From Aphodosoma sp045126975 (GTDB lineage Bacteria; Bacteroidota; Bacteroidia; Bacteroidales; Paludibacteraceae), in contig JBGVPL010000001.1 in assembly GCA_045126975.1 (NCBI GenBank), positions 34,521-98,520 on the forward strand: a DNA stretch of 64,000 nucleotides, in the 5' to 3' direction. This document shows, one piece after another, positions 36,790-44,805 of this stretch. The position numbers and the translations under genes are program-made. Position 1 is the first letter of the stretch; the number at the start of each line of letters is the position of its first letter. The notes under the pieces were generated by a model, which saw nothing but the letters and a program-made list of their open reading frames with translations, had not been told where the DNA came from and did not search any database.

Positions 36790-37610
36790 TGCAATTAAAG
36801 AAATCAGAAATACAATCGGCTATTGCCACTACTATAATCTGTATCATCATCTTGTTGATATTGATATTCTGCGGAATGACAGCACACAAGAATGAGATGG
36901 ATGAGGGGGTAATGGTGTCGTTGGGTTATGCAGAGGAGGGTTTTGGCGAGAGCATGCCTAATCCGACTCCAGCTCCAGAAGCTGCACCTGTGCCTACTCC
37001 AGCTCCTCAGCCTGCCGCTCCAGAGGTATCATCTCCATCGGAAGAAGATTTGATGACACAGGAAGACCCATCGGTGGCACTTGAGGCTGAGAAAAAACGT
37101 AAAGAGGCTGAAGAAGAGGCTCGTCGTCGTGCTGAAGAGGAGCGTATTGCTCGTGAGAAAGCAGAGCAAGAACGTATTGCTCGAGAAAAGGCAGAAGAAG
37201 AGGCTCGTATTAAAGCCGAACAAGAGGCTAAGAAGAATCAAGCAAGCAATCTTGCAGGTTCGGCATTCCAAAATGTGGGTAAAGGTCAAGGTCAGACTAA
37301 AGGTGAAGCACAACAAGGTAATCCTGCAGGTCAAGGTTCGCAAGGTGGTCACTCGTGGTCGCTTAATGGACGTGATTTGTTGAGTAAATTGGCTCAACCA
37401 TCATATCAAGGTAATGAAGAGGGACGTATAGTGGTAGAAATACGTGTAGATGCTTCGGGTAATGTAATTTCTGCTGCTATCACTAAAGGCACTACAATTA
37501 CTAATGAAACATTGCGTAATGCTGCAGTTACAGCAGCAAAGAAAAATAAATTCTCGACTGGTGGCGGTGTCGCAATTGGTACAATTACATATAATTTTAG
37601 ATTAAATTAA
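36789..37610 (+). CDS. TonB-type energy transducer
   Basis: 273 residues: N-terminal membrane helix (AIATTIICIIILLILIFCGM), proline-rich stretch (PTPAPEAAPVPTPAPQP), a long charged helix of KAEEEARRRAEEER type, a glycine-rich linker and a TonB C-terminal domain (GRIVVEIRVDASGNVISAAI, FSTGGGVAIGTITYNFRLN). Together with the two upstream genes it links the proton gradient to outer-membrane receptors such as the one at 60708. Confidence 0.88.
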   Translation: MQLKKSEIQSAIATTIICIIILLILIFCGMTAHKNEMDEGVMVSLGYAEEGFGESMPNPTPAPEAAPVPTPAPQPAAPEVSSPSEEDLMTQEDPSVALEAEKKRKEAEEEARRRAEEERIAREKAEQERIAREKAEEEARIKAEQEAKKNQASNLAGSAFQNVGKGQGQTKGEAQQGNPAGQGSQGGHSWSLNGRDLLSKLAQPSYQGNEEGRIVVEIRVDASGNVISAAITKGTTITNETLRNAAVTAAKKNKFSTGGGVAIGTITYNFRLN

Positions 37611-37667
37611 AAACGAGCGTAGCGAGTAAGTTTTATATCTTGCTATTCGCTACTAAAAATTTATATT

Positions 37668-38210
37668 ATGGTTTATTTATTTTTAGGTACTGGCTTCGAA
37701 GAGGTAGAAGCGGTAGCAACGATTGATGTTTTGCGTCGTGCAGAGGTCGAACTTACAACTGTTTCAGTAATGAACGAACGTGCAGTAGAGGGGGCTCATG
37801 GTGTACGTATTGAGGCAGATAAAATGTTTGATGAAGTTGATTTGTCAAAAGCAGAGATGCTTATACTTCCTGGTGGTATGCCTGGTACGTTGAATCTTGG
37901 AGCGCATGAAGGTTTAGTGGCATCACTTCGTGAACAGAATAAGCGTGGAGGTTGGATTGCAGCGATTTGTGCAGCTCCATCAATACTTGGTAAAATGCAT
38001 CTTTTGCGTAATCGTGAGGCAGTTTGCTATCCTGGTTTCGAAGACCAATTGGAAGAGGCGTTTGTGTCGAAAGACAGGGTGAAAGTGTCAGGCAATATAG
38101 TTACTTCTAAGGGACCTGGTTGTACTATTGAATTTGCACTTCAGCTTGCAACAATTCTAAAAGGTGAAGATGTAGCAAAAGCAGTGGCAGAAGGTATGCT
38201 TGTAAAATAA
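37668..38210 (+). CDS. DJ-1/PfpI-family protein (ThiJ/YajL-like)
   Basis: 180 residues. YLFLGTGFEEVEAVATIDVLRRA with the conserved glutamate, LILPGGMPG, and the nucleophile-elbow cysteine in AAICAAPSILG identify the DJ-1 superfamily. Members are described as redox-sensing chaperones or deglycases; substrate unknown. Its leader ends in TTCGCTACTAAAAATTTA, the recurring pre-ATG tail. Confidence 0.9.
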   Translation: MVYLFLGTGFEEVEAVATIDVLRRAEVELTTVSVMNERAVEGAHGVRIEADKMFDEVDLSKAEMLILPGGMPGTLNLGAHEGLVASLREQNKRGGWIAAICAAPSILGKMHLLRNREAVCYPGFEDQLEEAFVSKDRVKVSGNIVTSKGPGCTIEFALQLATILKGEDVAKAVAEGMLVK

Positions 38211-38217
38211 TAATATA

Positions 38218-38244
38218 AGAGACGCAATGTTTTGCGTCTCTTTA
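38218..38244 (+). terminator. Terminator of the DJ-1 gene
   Basis: AGAGACGCAA pairs with TTGCGTCTCT; the same stem sequence as the terminator at 19964. Confidence 0.8.
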
Positions 38245-38253
38245 TGTATTAAT

Positions 38254-38289
38254 AAAAAAGGATGATTTCATGTGAAATCATCCTTTTTT
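38254..38289. terminator. Bidirectional terminator between DJ-1 gene and secG
   Basis: Perfect 17-base stem AAAAAAGGATGATTTCA with two-base centre and T run. Confidence 0.9.
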
Positions 38290-38306
38290 ATGTTTTAGAG
38301 AATTAA

Positions 38307-38651
38307 TTATTCTTCTGTTGTTTCTGTAGCTTCAACTGGGAGTTCAACAGCTGCATCGTCGAAACCTGCAGGAGCTTGAACTGGAACTTCTACTTGGTCA
38401 GAGATTTCTGATGTAGTAGTAGGAGCGTCTGTTTTGTGGAAAGCTGTAGCTGCAACGCAAAGGAGAACGATAATACCGATAAGTGTCCAAGTTGTTTTTT
38501 CGAGGAAGTCGGTTGTTTTGCGTACGCCCATGATTTGGTTTGTTGAAGCGAAATTAGCTGCAAGTCCACCACCTTTTGAGTTCTGTACCAATACGATAAG
38601 AATCAAAATAACAGCAAGAATAACAATTAAAATTGTAAGAAGTGAATACAT
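38307..38651 (-). CDS. secG: Preprotein translocase subunit SecG
   Basis: 114 residues. MYSLLTILIVILAVILILIV is the first membrane helix, VQNSKGGGLAANF and the second helix (TWTLIGIIVLLCVAATAF) follow: the SecG pattern. The C-terminal 40 residues are acidic and proline/threonine-rich. It stimulates SecYE-A translocation. Confidence 0.93.
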   Translation of the reverse strand: MYSLLTILIVILAVILILIVLVQNSKGGGLAANFASTNQIMGVRKTTDFLEKTTWTLIGIIVLLCVAATAFHKTDAPTTTSEISDQVEVPVQAPAGFDDAAVELPVEATETTEE

Positions 38652-38657
38652 TTTTTA

Positions 38658-39341
38658 CTACTTTTTATTGTGATTATTTATTATTGTTTCTAAGAATTTA
38701 ATTTGAAGTGCAAAGTTAGCACTTTTTTTTGGATTATTCAAACTTATTGCCCTTAAAATTTCTATTGCTTCTGAATATTTTTGTTCGCGGATGAGTTTTT
38801 TTGCGTTTTCTTCAGTAAATTCTTCGGAGAATTGAGAATTATTTGTTGGACTTGTCAGACCTGTCGGATTAGTCGGAGATTCGGACTTGTCGGACGTTTC
38901 TCGCATCTCGCGTCTCGCGTCTTGTGTCTCGTGTCTATTTTGTCGAGCAAGGCGGGCTGCTTTGAGTTGGGCAGCGAGTTGTTGTAGTGATTGTTTTTGT
39001 GCAGGGTTTTGTTCTAATGAGAAATAGTCGGTAGTTTGTAGAGACGCAATATATTGCGTCTCTACTGGAGTTGAGAGTTGAGAATTATTTATTTCGTTGT
39101 CTGTTGTTTCATTAGTAGTTAGGTAGTTGTAGAAAAGGCGGCGGTTGGAGATGTGCATGCCGTATTTCATCAATTCGTCTTCGAAGATAGCATCGTCGTT
39201 GATATATAGGGAACGAAGATAAATCCAATGTAGAGATTCGCAGTAGGGGTATATTTCGACTAAATGGCGTAATTCGTCACTCGAGGCGTTGGCTACGAGT
39301 TCGGGGTTAGTTAGGTATTTTGTAATTTCGGTACGATTCAT
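38658..39341 (-). CDS. Conserved Bacteroidota protein upstream of secG, function unknown
   Basis: 227 residues, no signal peptide. N-terminal half LVANASSDELRHLVEIYPYCESLHWIYLRSLY and the C-terminal EENAKKLIREQKYSEAIEILRAI look helical, TPR-like. The middle is largely written by repeats: AQLST words (39063-39085), GACACGA words in reverse (38893-38937, RHETQDARREMRE) and a GTCGGA-type run (38843-38900). The ordering with lptE and a sigma-54 activator upstream and secG downstream is one I have seen for the order Bacteroidales; that recollection is not checked. Confidence 0.7.
   Translation of the reverse strand: MNRTEITKYLTNPELVANASSDELRHLVEIYPYCESLHWIYLRSLYINDDAIFEDELMKYGMHISNRRLFYNYLTTNETTDNEINNSQLSTPVETQYIASLQTTDYFSLEQNPAQKQSLQQLAAQLKAARLARQNRHETQDARREMRETSDKSESPTNPTGLTSPTNNSQFSEEFTEENAKKLIREQKYSEAIEILRAISLNNPKKSANFALQIKFLETIINNHNKK
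38711..38741 (-). promoter_or_regulatory. Internal promoter of secG
   Basis: TTG (38739-38741), 20-base spacer, TAACTTTG (38711-38718) on the minus strand, inside the 3' end of the upstream coding region. Confidence 0.7.
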
Positions 39342-39481
39342 CTATACGTTAATTGTAGTGAAAAACGTAAATGTTTTTTTTTGTAAACGCAAATTATCAT
39401 TAATTATACATTAATTATTTATTAATTTTTAATTTGAGATAATTTATGTTCTTAAAAAAAGATAATTTATGTTGGAATTAA

Positions 39482-39985
39482 TTACCAGTTGGCTACGGTG
39501 GCATTGAAGATTTGGTCGATAATTTCTTCTATCATTTCGTCAATGAGGGCATCTTGCACGTCGTTCAGTGTGCTTGAACTTGGGAATGTACGATTGGCTG
39601 AATAGCTGTTATCGGTTTCGTCGCCAGTTACATTGTTGATGAAATGCACTTTAACGGTGAGCGTCAATCGGTTTTCGGCAGCTAAGGCATTTGCTCCTAC
39701 CGAGAGAGGTACGAGATTGTAGCCTGTGATTGCACCCGATATGTCGAGGTCGCCACCGGCTTTCACTATATTCAAGCGAGTTTGAGAGGCATAGATGTTG
39801 TTCAGTTCATCGTTGAACTTGGTGGTGAGAGGTGGATATACCAATGCTGCATTGTTTGGAAATTCGGCAATGGATATACTTTTAGTTTTGGAATAGTCGA
39901 TACTTGCGCCATTGAATTTATAGGAGATGGAGCATGATGCGGCAAGTATGATTGTTAATATTGCAAGAGTTATGAGGCGTTTCAT
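39482..39985 (-). CDS. lptE: LptE-family LPS-assembly lipoprotein
   Basis: 167 residues. MKRLITLAILTIILAASC is a lipoprotein signal (cysteine 18). SISYKFNGASIDYSKTKSISI, the paired-strand body and helices (TLNDVQDALIDEMIEEIIDQIF) match the Bacteroidota LptE family that plugs LptD in the outer membrane. Starts directly where the sigma-54 activator gene ends, sharing its last base. Confidence 0.85.
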   Translation of the reverse strand: MKRLITLAILTIILAASCSISYKFNGASIDYSKTKSISIAEFPNNAALVYPPLTTKFNDELNNIYASQTRLNIVKAGGDLDISGAITGYNLVPLSVGANALAAENRLTLTVKVHFINNVTGDETDNSYSANRTFPSSSTLNDVQDALIDEMIEEIIDQIFNATVANW

Positions 39986-41244
39986 TATTCTAATCCGTAT
40001 TCTTTGATTCGACGATATAGTGTGCGTTGTGAGATGTTGAGTTCTTCTGCTGCACGACGACGATTACCTTTGTATTTATCGAGGGCGCGTATAATCATAT
40101 CACGTTCGGCATCGGTGAGTGATAGTGATTCTTCTACATATTCTTCGGTGTCTTCTACTGTTGTGTTTGCATCTACGAAATGAGATTGATGTGATGTGTG
40201 CGGCGTATGAACAATATTTAATCGGTCAGATTCGTGATGAGTTGGAGTAGGATAGTAGGATGGTTCGGTGTGAATAGGTTGTGCTACATGTTCAGGGGCG
40301 CGATTAGCCATGAGGTCGGCAATTACCTTTTTCATTTCAGCCATATCTTTTTTCATGTCGAACAACACTTGATAGAGGATTTCGCGCTCGTTTGCAAAAG
40401 ATTTTTCTTCATGGAGTTGTTGTGAACCGAAAAGAGTTGGTAAATTGCTTGTTTGTTGTTGAGGGAGATATGATTGTAGTGTTACAGCATCGATTTCGCG
40501 TTCTTGTTCGATGACTGAAATTTGTTCAGTTACGTTTTTGAGTTGGCGGACATTACCTCTCCAATAGTAGTTTGTGAGTACGTTTTGCGCTTCGGGTGTA
40601 AGTTTGATTACCGGCATTTTGTATTTTTCGGCAAAGTCGGTAGCAAATCGACGGAACAAAAGAGGAATATCCTCTTTGCGTTCGCGCAAAGGTGGAATGT
40701 GGATAGGCACTGCGTTGAGACGATAGTAAAGATCTTCACGGAAACGACCATCGGCAATAGCTTGAAGCATATCTACATTGGTAGCAGCCACAACGCGTAC
40801 ATTGGTTTTCTGTACTTTAGATGAGCCTACACGCATAAATTCGCCAGCCTCCAAGACACGCAATAGGCGTACTTGTGTTGAAAGTGGCAATTCGCCTACT
40901 TCATCAAGAAAGATAGTACCACCATTAGCCTCTTCGAAGTAGCCTTTGCGGTCGGATGTAGCACTGGTGAAAGAGCCTTTTTCGTGACCGAATAGTTCGG
41001 AGTCGATAGTACCTTCGGGTATTGCACCGCAGTTGACTGCTATATATTTATTATGTTTGCGTGCGCTGTATTGGTGGATGATTTGAGGGAAATTCTCCTT
41101 ACCTACACCACTCTCGCCTTGAATGAGTACGGAGAGGTCGGTATTGGCTACTTGCACGGCAGTGTCGATAGCTCGATTGAGCGCAGGTGATAGACCTATA
41201 ATGCCAAATCGTTGTTTAACAGCTTGTATATCTTTTAAATCCAT
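39985..41244 (-). CDS. Sigma-54-dependent transcriptional activator (AAA+), altered GAFTGA loop
   Basis: 419 residues. Short N-terminus without receiver domain, AAA+ core with Walker A GESGVGKENF (about residues 43-52), Walker B GTIFLDEVGELP, and a C-terminal Fis-type HTH (GNRRRAAEELNISQRTLYRRI). The loop that contacts sigma-54, normally GAFTGA, reads GSFTSA (bases about 40967-40984). Residues about 250-350 are a poorly conserved linker. No rpoN gene is in the window. Target genes unknown; lptE is cotranscribed. Confidence 0.9.
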   Translation of the reverse strand: MDLKDIQAVKQRFGIIGLSPALNRAIDTAVQVANTDLSVLIQGESGVGKENFPQIIHQYSARKHNKYIAVNCGAIPEGTIDSELFGHEKGSFTSATSDRKGYFEEANGGTIFLDEVGELPLSTQVRLLRVLEAGEFMRVGSSKVQKTNVRVVAATNVDMLQAIADGRFREDLYYRLNAVPIHIPPLRERKEDIPLLFRRFATDFAEKYKMPVIKLTPEAQNVLTNYYWRGNVRQLKNVTEQISVIEQEREIDAVTLQSYLPQQQTSNLPTLFGSQQLHEEKSFANEREILYQVLFDMKKDMAEMKKVIADLMANRAPEHVAQPIHTEPSYYPTPTHHESDRLNIVHTPHTSHQSHFVDANTTVEDTEEYVEESLSLTDAERDMIIRALDKYKGNRRRAAEELNISQRTLYRRIKEYGLE

Positions 41245-41481
41245 GATGTTTATTGATTTTTAACAGAAGTACATATTTCTATTTTATTGGACGATTTACT
41301 TTGTTTGTTTGTTTGATTTTAGGTTGGCTACCTTTGTGTTTTCAAGTACATGCCTTGTAATTAATTAGTAATTGTCATGATTTAGGGCTTGTACTTATAA
41401 AAAAGTTGTTATCCTGATAGAGTTAGAAATACAGATTAAAATTTGTAAGCCTATAAATTAATTCTGTATTTATGTTAAAAG

Positions 41482-42663
41482 TTAAGAAATATATAGTTCG
41501 CGGCGGATGGGGTAGTTGCTTCTGAAGTGTTCGAACTTTTCGGGTTTGGCTTTTAGTGCGTCGCTATCAGCGAGGATATTGTAGTTGTTTAGTAATTCGT
41601 CTTTTAACTCGTCGCCTTCTTTGTCGGTTGTTTTTTTATCTGATAAACCTTCAATCGTGTTAGGTATGATGTTTAGGGTTTTAGCCACTGCTTCAATCAC
41701 TTGTTGTGATGCATTGTATTTGCCGTCGGCAGAATAGCCAGCAATGTGAGGAGTAGCGATTAGTGCTTTTGTTCTCAGTTCGGTATTAGTTTCTGGTTCG
41801 CCATCCCAGCAGTCAATAGCAAAATTAGCAAATGAGGAATGAGGAGTTAGGAATGAGGAGTTATTACCCCCTCGGTCTTCGACCACTCCCCCTAATTTAG
41901 GGGGAGAATATGAGAGATTGTCGTGACTATTTAGGTATGATAGCAATGCGTTTTCGTTGATTATTCCTCCTCGTGCGGCGTTGATGATAAGCGGTGAGCT
42001 TTTGTATTCCTCCCCTGTCTTAGGGGAGGTCCCGCAAGGGGGAGGGGTATGTTGTTTAGTTCGCTTTTTTATTATTTCAAAAAACTCCTCATCTGCCAAG
42101 TGGTACGTTGCAAATTCGCCCTCTCGGGTTAGTGGTGTGTGGAATGTTATTACGTCGCATTCATGGGCAATAGTATGTAAATCGACATATCTGTCGGGAT
42201 TCTCTAATGCCAGCGGTGGATCGTTTAGCAAAACCTTCATTCCCAATTTTTGTGCCAATCGTTCGACGCGTTTGCCCACATGGCCGTGCCCCACGATGCC
42301 GATGGTTTTGCCTACGAGCGAGCAGTTATATTTGTTTGCCCATACAGCGAGGGCAGAGCCTACCCATTGAGCCACCGATTCGGCATTGCATCCAGGCGCA
42401 TTGGTCCATTGTATGCCGTGTGTATCGCAGTAGTCAGTATCGATGTGGTCGGTGCCGATAGTGGCTGTGGCAATGAATTTTACTTGTGACCCTTCGAGTA
42501 AATCGGCGTTACATAGAGTACGGGTACGAATGATGAGGGCATCGGCTGATTTTACCTTTTGTGGAGTAATCTCCTTTGCGGTAAGGTATTCAACTTCTGC
42601 CACTTTGTCAAAAGTACCTCGTATATAGGGTATGTTTGCGTCGATTATTATTCTCGGTTTCAT
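41482..42663 (-). CDS. pdxB: Erythronate-4-phosphate dehydrogenase with repeat-encoded insertions
   Basis: 393 residues. It oxidises 4-phosphoerythronate in DXP-dependent vitamin B6 synthesis. Signatures: IDANIPYIRGTFD, NAPGCNAESVAQWV, NAD-binding GIVGHGHVGKRV, INAARGGIINE, CWDGEP and TPHIAGYSADGK with the catalytic H. Two segments between conserved blocks are written by repeats: QHTPPPCGTSPKTGEEY (42006-42048, just before the INAARGG strand) and SPPKLGGVVEDRGGNNSS (41831-41910). Both keep the frame and lie in loops. Confidence 0.93.
   Translation of the reverse strand: MKPRIIIDANIPYIRGTFDKVAEVEYLTAKEITPQKVKSADALIIRTRTLCNADLLEGSQVKFIATATIGTDHIDTDYCDTHGIQWTNAPGCNAESVAQWVGSALAVWANKYNCSLVGKTIGIVGHGHVGKRVERLAQKLGMKVLLNDPPLALENPDRYVDLHTIAHECDVITFHTPLTREGEFATYHLADEEFFEIIKKRTKQHTPPPCGTSPKTGEEYKSSPLIINAARGGIINENALLSYLNSHDNLSYSPPKLGGVVEDRGGNNSSFLTPHSSFANFAIDCWDGEPETNTELRTKALIATPHIAGYSADGKYNASQQVIEAVAKTLNIIPNTIEGLSDKKTTDKEGDELKDELLNNYNILADSDALKAKPEKFEHFRSNYPIRRELYIS
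41831..41910 (-). repeat. GGAATGAGGAGTTA words plus palindromic element inside pdxB
   Basis: Words at 41831-41862 and the CTCCCCC-TAATTTA-GGGGGAG element at 41867-41910, both in the same orientation relative to coding as in nadK. Confidence 0.85.
42006..42048 (+). repeat. Second palindromic element inside pdxB, opposite orientation
   Basis: CTCCCC-TGTCTTA-GGGGAG followed by CCCGCAAGGGGGAGGGG. Inverted relative to the copy 150 bases away, so a different peptide is encoded, yet still without a stop. Confidence 0.85.
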
Positions 42664-42723
42664 GGTGCAAAGTTACAAAAAAAATGTGTATGATACAATA
42701 TATTATACACATTTTAAGTTTTT

Positions 42724-43497
42724 TTATTTTAATATAATACCCGAAAATATTCTTCCGGAGTTTATGCCAAATTGGCGCGCGGAAAAGAATTTGTGAGAGT
42801 TTTTGTAGGTGCAAATATTAGAGATTTCGATGTTTATTTCTTTTATTCCGTTGGCTATGAGTTCGTAGTGGATAGCTGTGTGGAGGTCTAAATGAGATTT
42901 TTGCCATTCGGGGCGGTTGATGAAGATTTGTTCGATTGGGAAACCTGCTTTGGAGAATTGGGGTTTCAGTTCATCGCCTACCTCGTAAATTTCGGTTGAG
43001 ATGGCAGGACCTACGGCGCATAGCAAATCAGATGCTATAGAGCCAAATTCGCGTTTCATCATTTCGATGCCTTTCGTCACGATTCGCCCCACTAATCCTC
43101 GCCAGCCGGCATGCAGAGTGGCTGCAGCATGGTGGGTAGGGTCGTAGAGGAGTACAGGTAGGCAGTCGGCAGTATTGATGCCTATGCATGAGCCTTTTAT
43201 GTTGCTTATTAATCCATCGGTATCTTCGAGGTCAATGCCAGGTTTGATGCGTTTTACGTTGCTCGTGTGTGTTTGTCGTGGCATGAACAGCATTTCTCGT
43301 GCGATATTGTGATATTGGCAAAAGAGTTGACGGTTGTGGGCTACATGGTCGGGGTTGTCGTTCACATAGTGGCAGAGGTTGAGTGAGCCATACGCCTCTT
43401 GGCTCATGCCCTCAGTGTCATTGACAAAATAGCCCTCTCGTTCGGTCGAGAAGGCTATCATTATATCTTCGTAAGGCTTAAAAATTTTGTAGTTCAT
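42724..43497 (-). CDS. pgeF: Laccase-domain protein PgeF/YfiH
   Basis: 257 residues from the start MNYKIFKPYED (43497). The multicopper-like metal site is visible: H in HTSNVKRI, C in GINTADCLPVLLYD, H in AATLHAGWRGLVGRI. The family is described as peptidoglycan editing factor and, in related enzymes, purine nucleoside phosphorylase/adenosine deaminase. It overlaps the upstream gene by 20 bases. Confidence 0.88.
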   Translation of the reverse strand: MNYKIFKPYEDIMIAFSTEREGYFVNDTEGMSQEAYGSLNLCHYVNDNPDHVAHNRQLFCQYHNIAREMLFMPRQTHTSNVKRIKPGIDLEDTDGLISNIKGSCIGINTADCLPVLLYDPTHHAAATLHAGWRGLVGRIVTKGIEMMKREFGSIASDLLCAVGPAISTEIYEVGDELKPQFSKAGFPIEQIFINRPEWQKSHLDLHTAIHYELIANGIKEINIEISNICTYKNSHKFFSARQFGINSGRIFSGIILK

Positions 43498-44197
43498 CGT
43501 ACAATTTTTTAGTTGCTTCAGCATCGTAAAGATTCAGAATCGTATATTTACCTTCGCGTTTGATTACAATAACGGGCGCTTTTGTGTCGTGGACAAATAG
43601 TTTGCATCCACCCCAATCTTTTAGTCGGAAATTGCCTTTTAGGATTTGTCCGTCGTTGTATCCGTTTGTGCGCATTTCGATTTTAGGTAGTTCGCTTAAT
43701 TGCGCCATATAGACGGTGTCGATTTCACTCTTTGCAATTGTGAAACCATACATGCCACCGATAGTCAGATTGTTTTCGTCTAAGGTAACCTTGCTCTCCA
43801 TTTTACCGCCGATGAATAGTCCAACTACCAAGAATAGAGACAGTGCCATTATTGTAGCTGTAAAGGTCATTTCTTTTTTCGATTTAGTATTTTTGTCGTA
43901 GCGGCGAGTGCGTGCCATCATGTAGCCAGTCATTGCAAACACGATGATTATGAGCGCATATAAGCTCCAATTTCCCTTCACGAAGTAGTTCACGATGCCC
44001 ACCAAAATCAAGCCCAAACCACCACATACCATAGATTTGCAACATAGCTCTTGTAAGCCTTTGATGTCGATATTTTTGCGTTGTTCCTCGCTAGCATAGC
44101 GCCATTGTTTTATCATCCAAGGCGATTTCAGAGTGATGAATCCCATTGCGATAAAAAATAGGCCAAGAAAAATCGTTGTCATAATCATTGTAATCAT
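43478..44197 (-). CDS. DUF3784-like membrane protein with PH-like domain
   Basis: 239 residues. Membrane segments at residues about 4-22, 55-70, 75-92 and 112-130, a short loop WRYASEEQRKNID typical of DUF3784/SdpI-related proteins, then a soluble C-terminal domain (NLTIGGMYGFTIAKSEIDTVYM) like a bacterial PH domain. Function unknown. Confidence 0.7.
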   Translation of the reverse strand: MITMIMTTIFLGLFFIAMGFITLKSPWMIKQWRYASEEQRKNIDIKGLQELCCKSMVCGGLGLILVGIVNYFVKGNWSLYALIIIVFAMTGYMMARTRRYDKNTKSKKEMTFTATIMALSLFLVVGLFIGGKMESKVTLDENNLTIGGMYGFTIAKSEIDTVYMAQLSELPKIEMRTNGYNDGQILKGNFRLKDWGGCKLFVHDTKAPVIVIKREGKYTILNLYDAEATKKLYDELQNF

Positions 44198-44502
44198 AGT
44201 GTTAAGTGTTTAGTGTTAAGTGTTTAGAGCTAAAAGTTTGTGTTGTATGATTCTTTGTACTTTAATCTTTTAACTCTAAACTTTATTTGGCAAAGATAGT
44301 AAATTTTTTTTGAATAAACAAGAGGTGCAAAATGGAGATGGGAGATGGGGGTAAAAAGAGGGGGTTATTGTATTTTAGAGGGGGTTCGGAAGGTAGGGTG
44401 AGGGTTGCTTGCCGGTTGCTGTATAGAGAGAAGGGAGGGGGGTATTGTATTTTTTGTGATATTTTTGGGTGGAATTTTTTGATGTTTTTTTGAGGGAATT
44501 TG
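44198..44502. other. Intergenic stretch with G-rich, C-poor sequence
   Basis: TTAAGTGTTTAG words (44202-44227) precede a region (44336-44440) with several G3-G6 runs on the plus strand and few C. No supported gene. It leads into the promoter of the structured RNA. Confidence 0.5.
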
Positions 44503-44533
44503 TTGTTTGATTGATTTTATTTTTGTACCTTTG
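44503..44533 (+). promoter_or_regulatory. Promoter of the second structured RNA
   Basis: TTG (44503-44505), 20-base spacer, TACCTTTG (44526-44533). Confidence 0.8.
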
Positions 44534-44539
44534 CGGTGA

Positions 44540-44757
44540 CATATAATACACACAAGTGGGTCATTCTTGGTGTATTTTGATTATAGCATTTTTGCTCATT
44601 TCTTCTGTCTGTTAAATTTGGCGATTTTAGGAATATGAAGGAATAAGTTCAAGAATGCCCATTGCATATAAATGCGTGGGCTTAACTTATTCGTATATTC
44701 CAAGGTCACGCCAAATACCTGCAGACAGCGAGAAAGTTAAGTTCTCGCTTTTTTTAT
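44540..44757 (+). ncRNA. Structured RNA of about 218 bases with own promoter and terminator
   Basis: No ORF fits. A 5' hairpin (AATACAC...GTGTATT, 44546-44576) is followed by a long rod: CTGTCTG (44605-44611) with CAGACAG (44722-44728), AATTTGGCG with CGCCAAAT, GGAATAT with ATATTCC, GAATAAGTT with AACTTATTC, GCCCA with TGGGC and an apical GCAT-ATAA-ATGC. A terminator stem AGCGAGAA/TTCTCGCT (44727-44749) ends in seven T. Many independent stems make a functional RNA likely; a 6S-type RNA is one candidate, but I cannot name it. Confidence 0.65.
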
Positions 44758-44805
44758 TGTGTTTTATATAAAGGTTGCGCCCGACACGTATTTAGGGATA
44801 TTATT

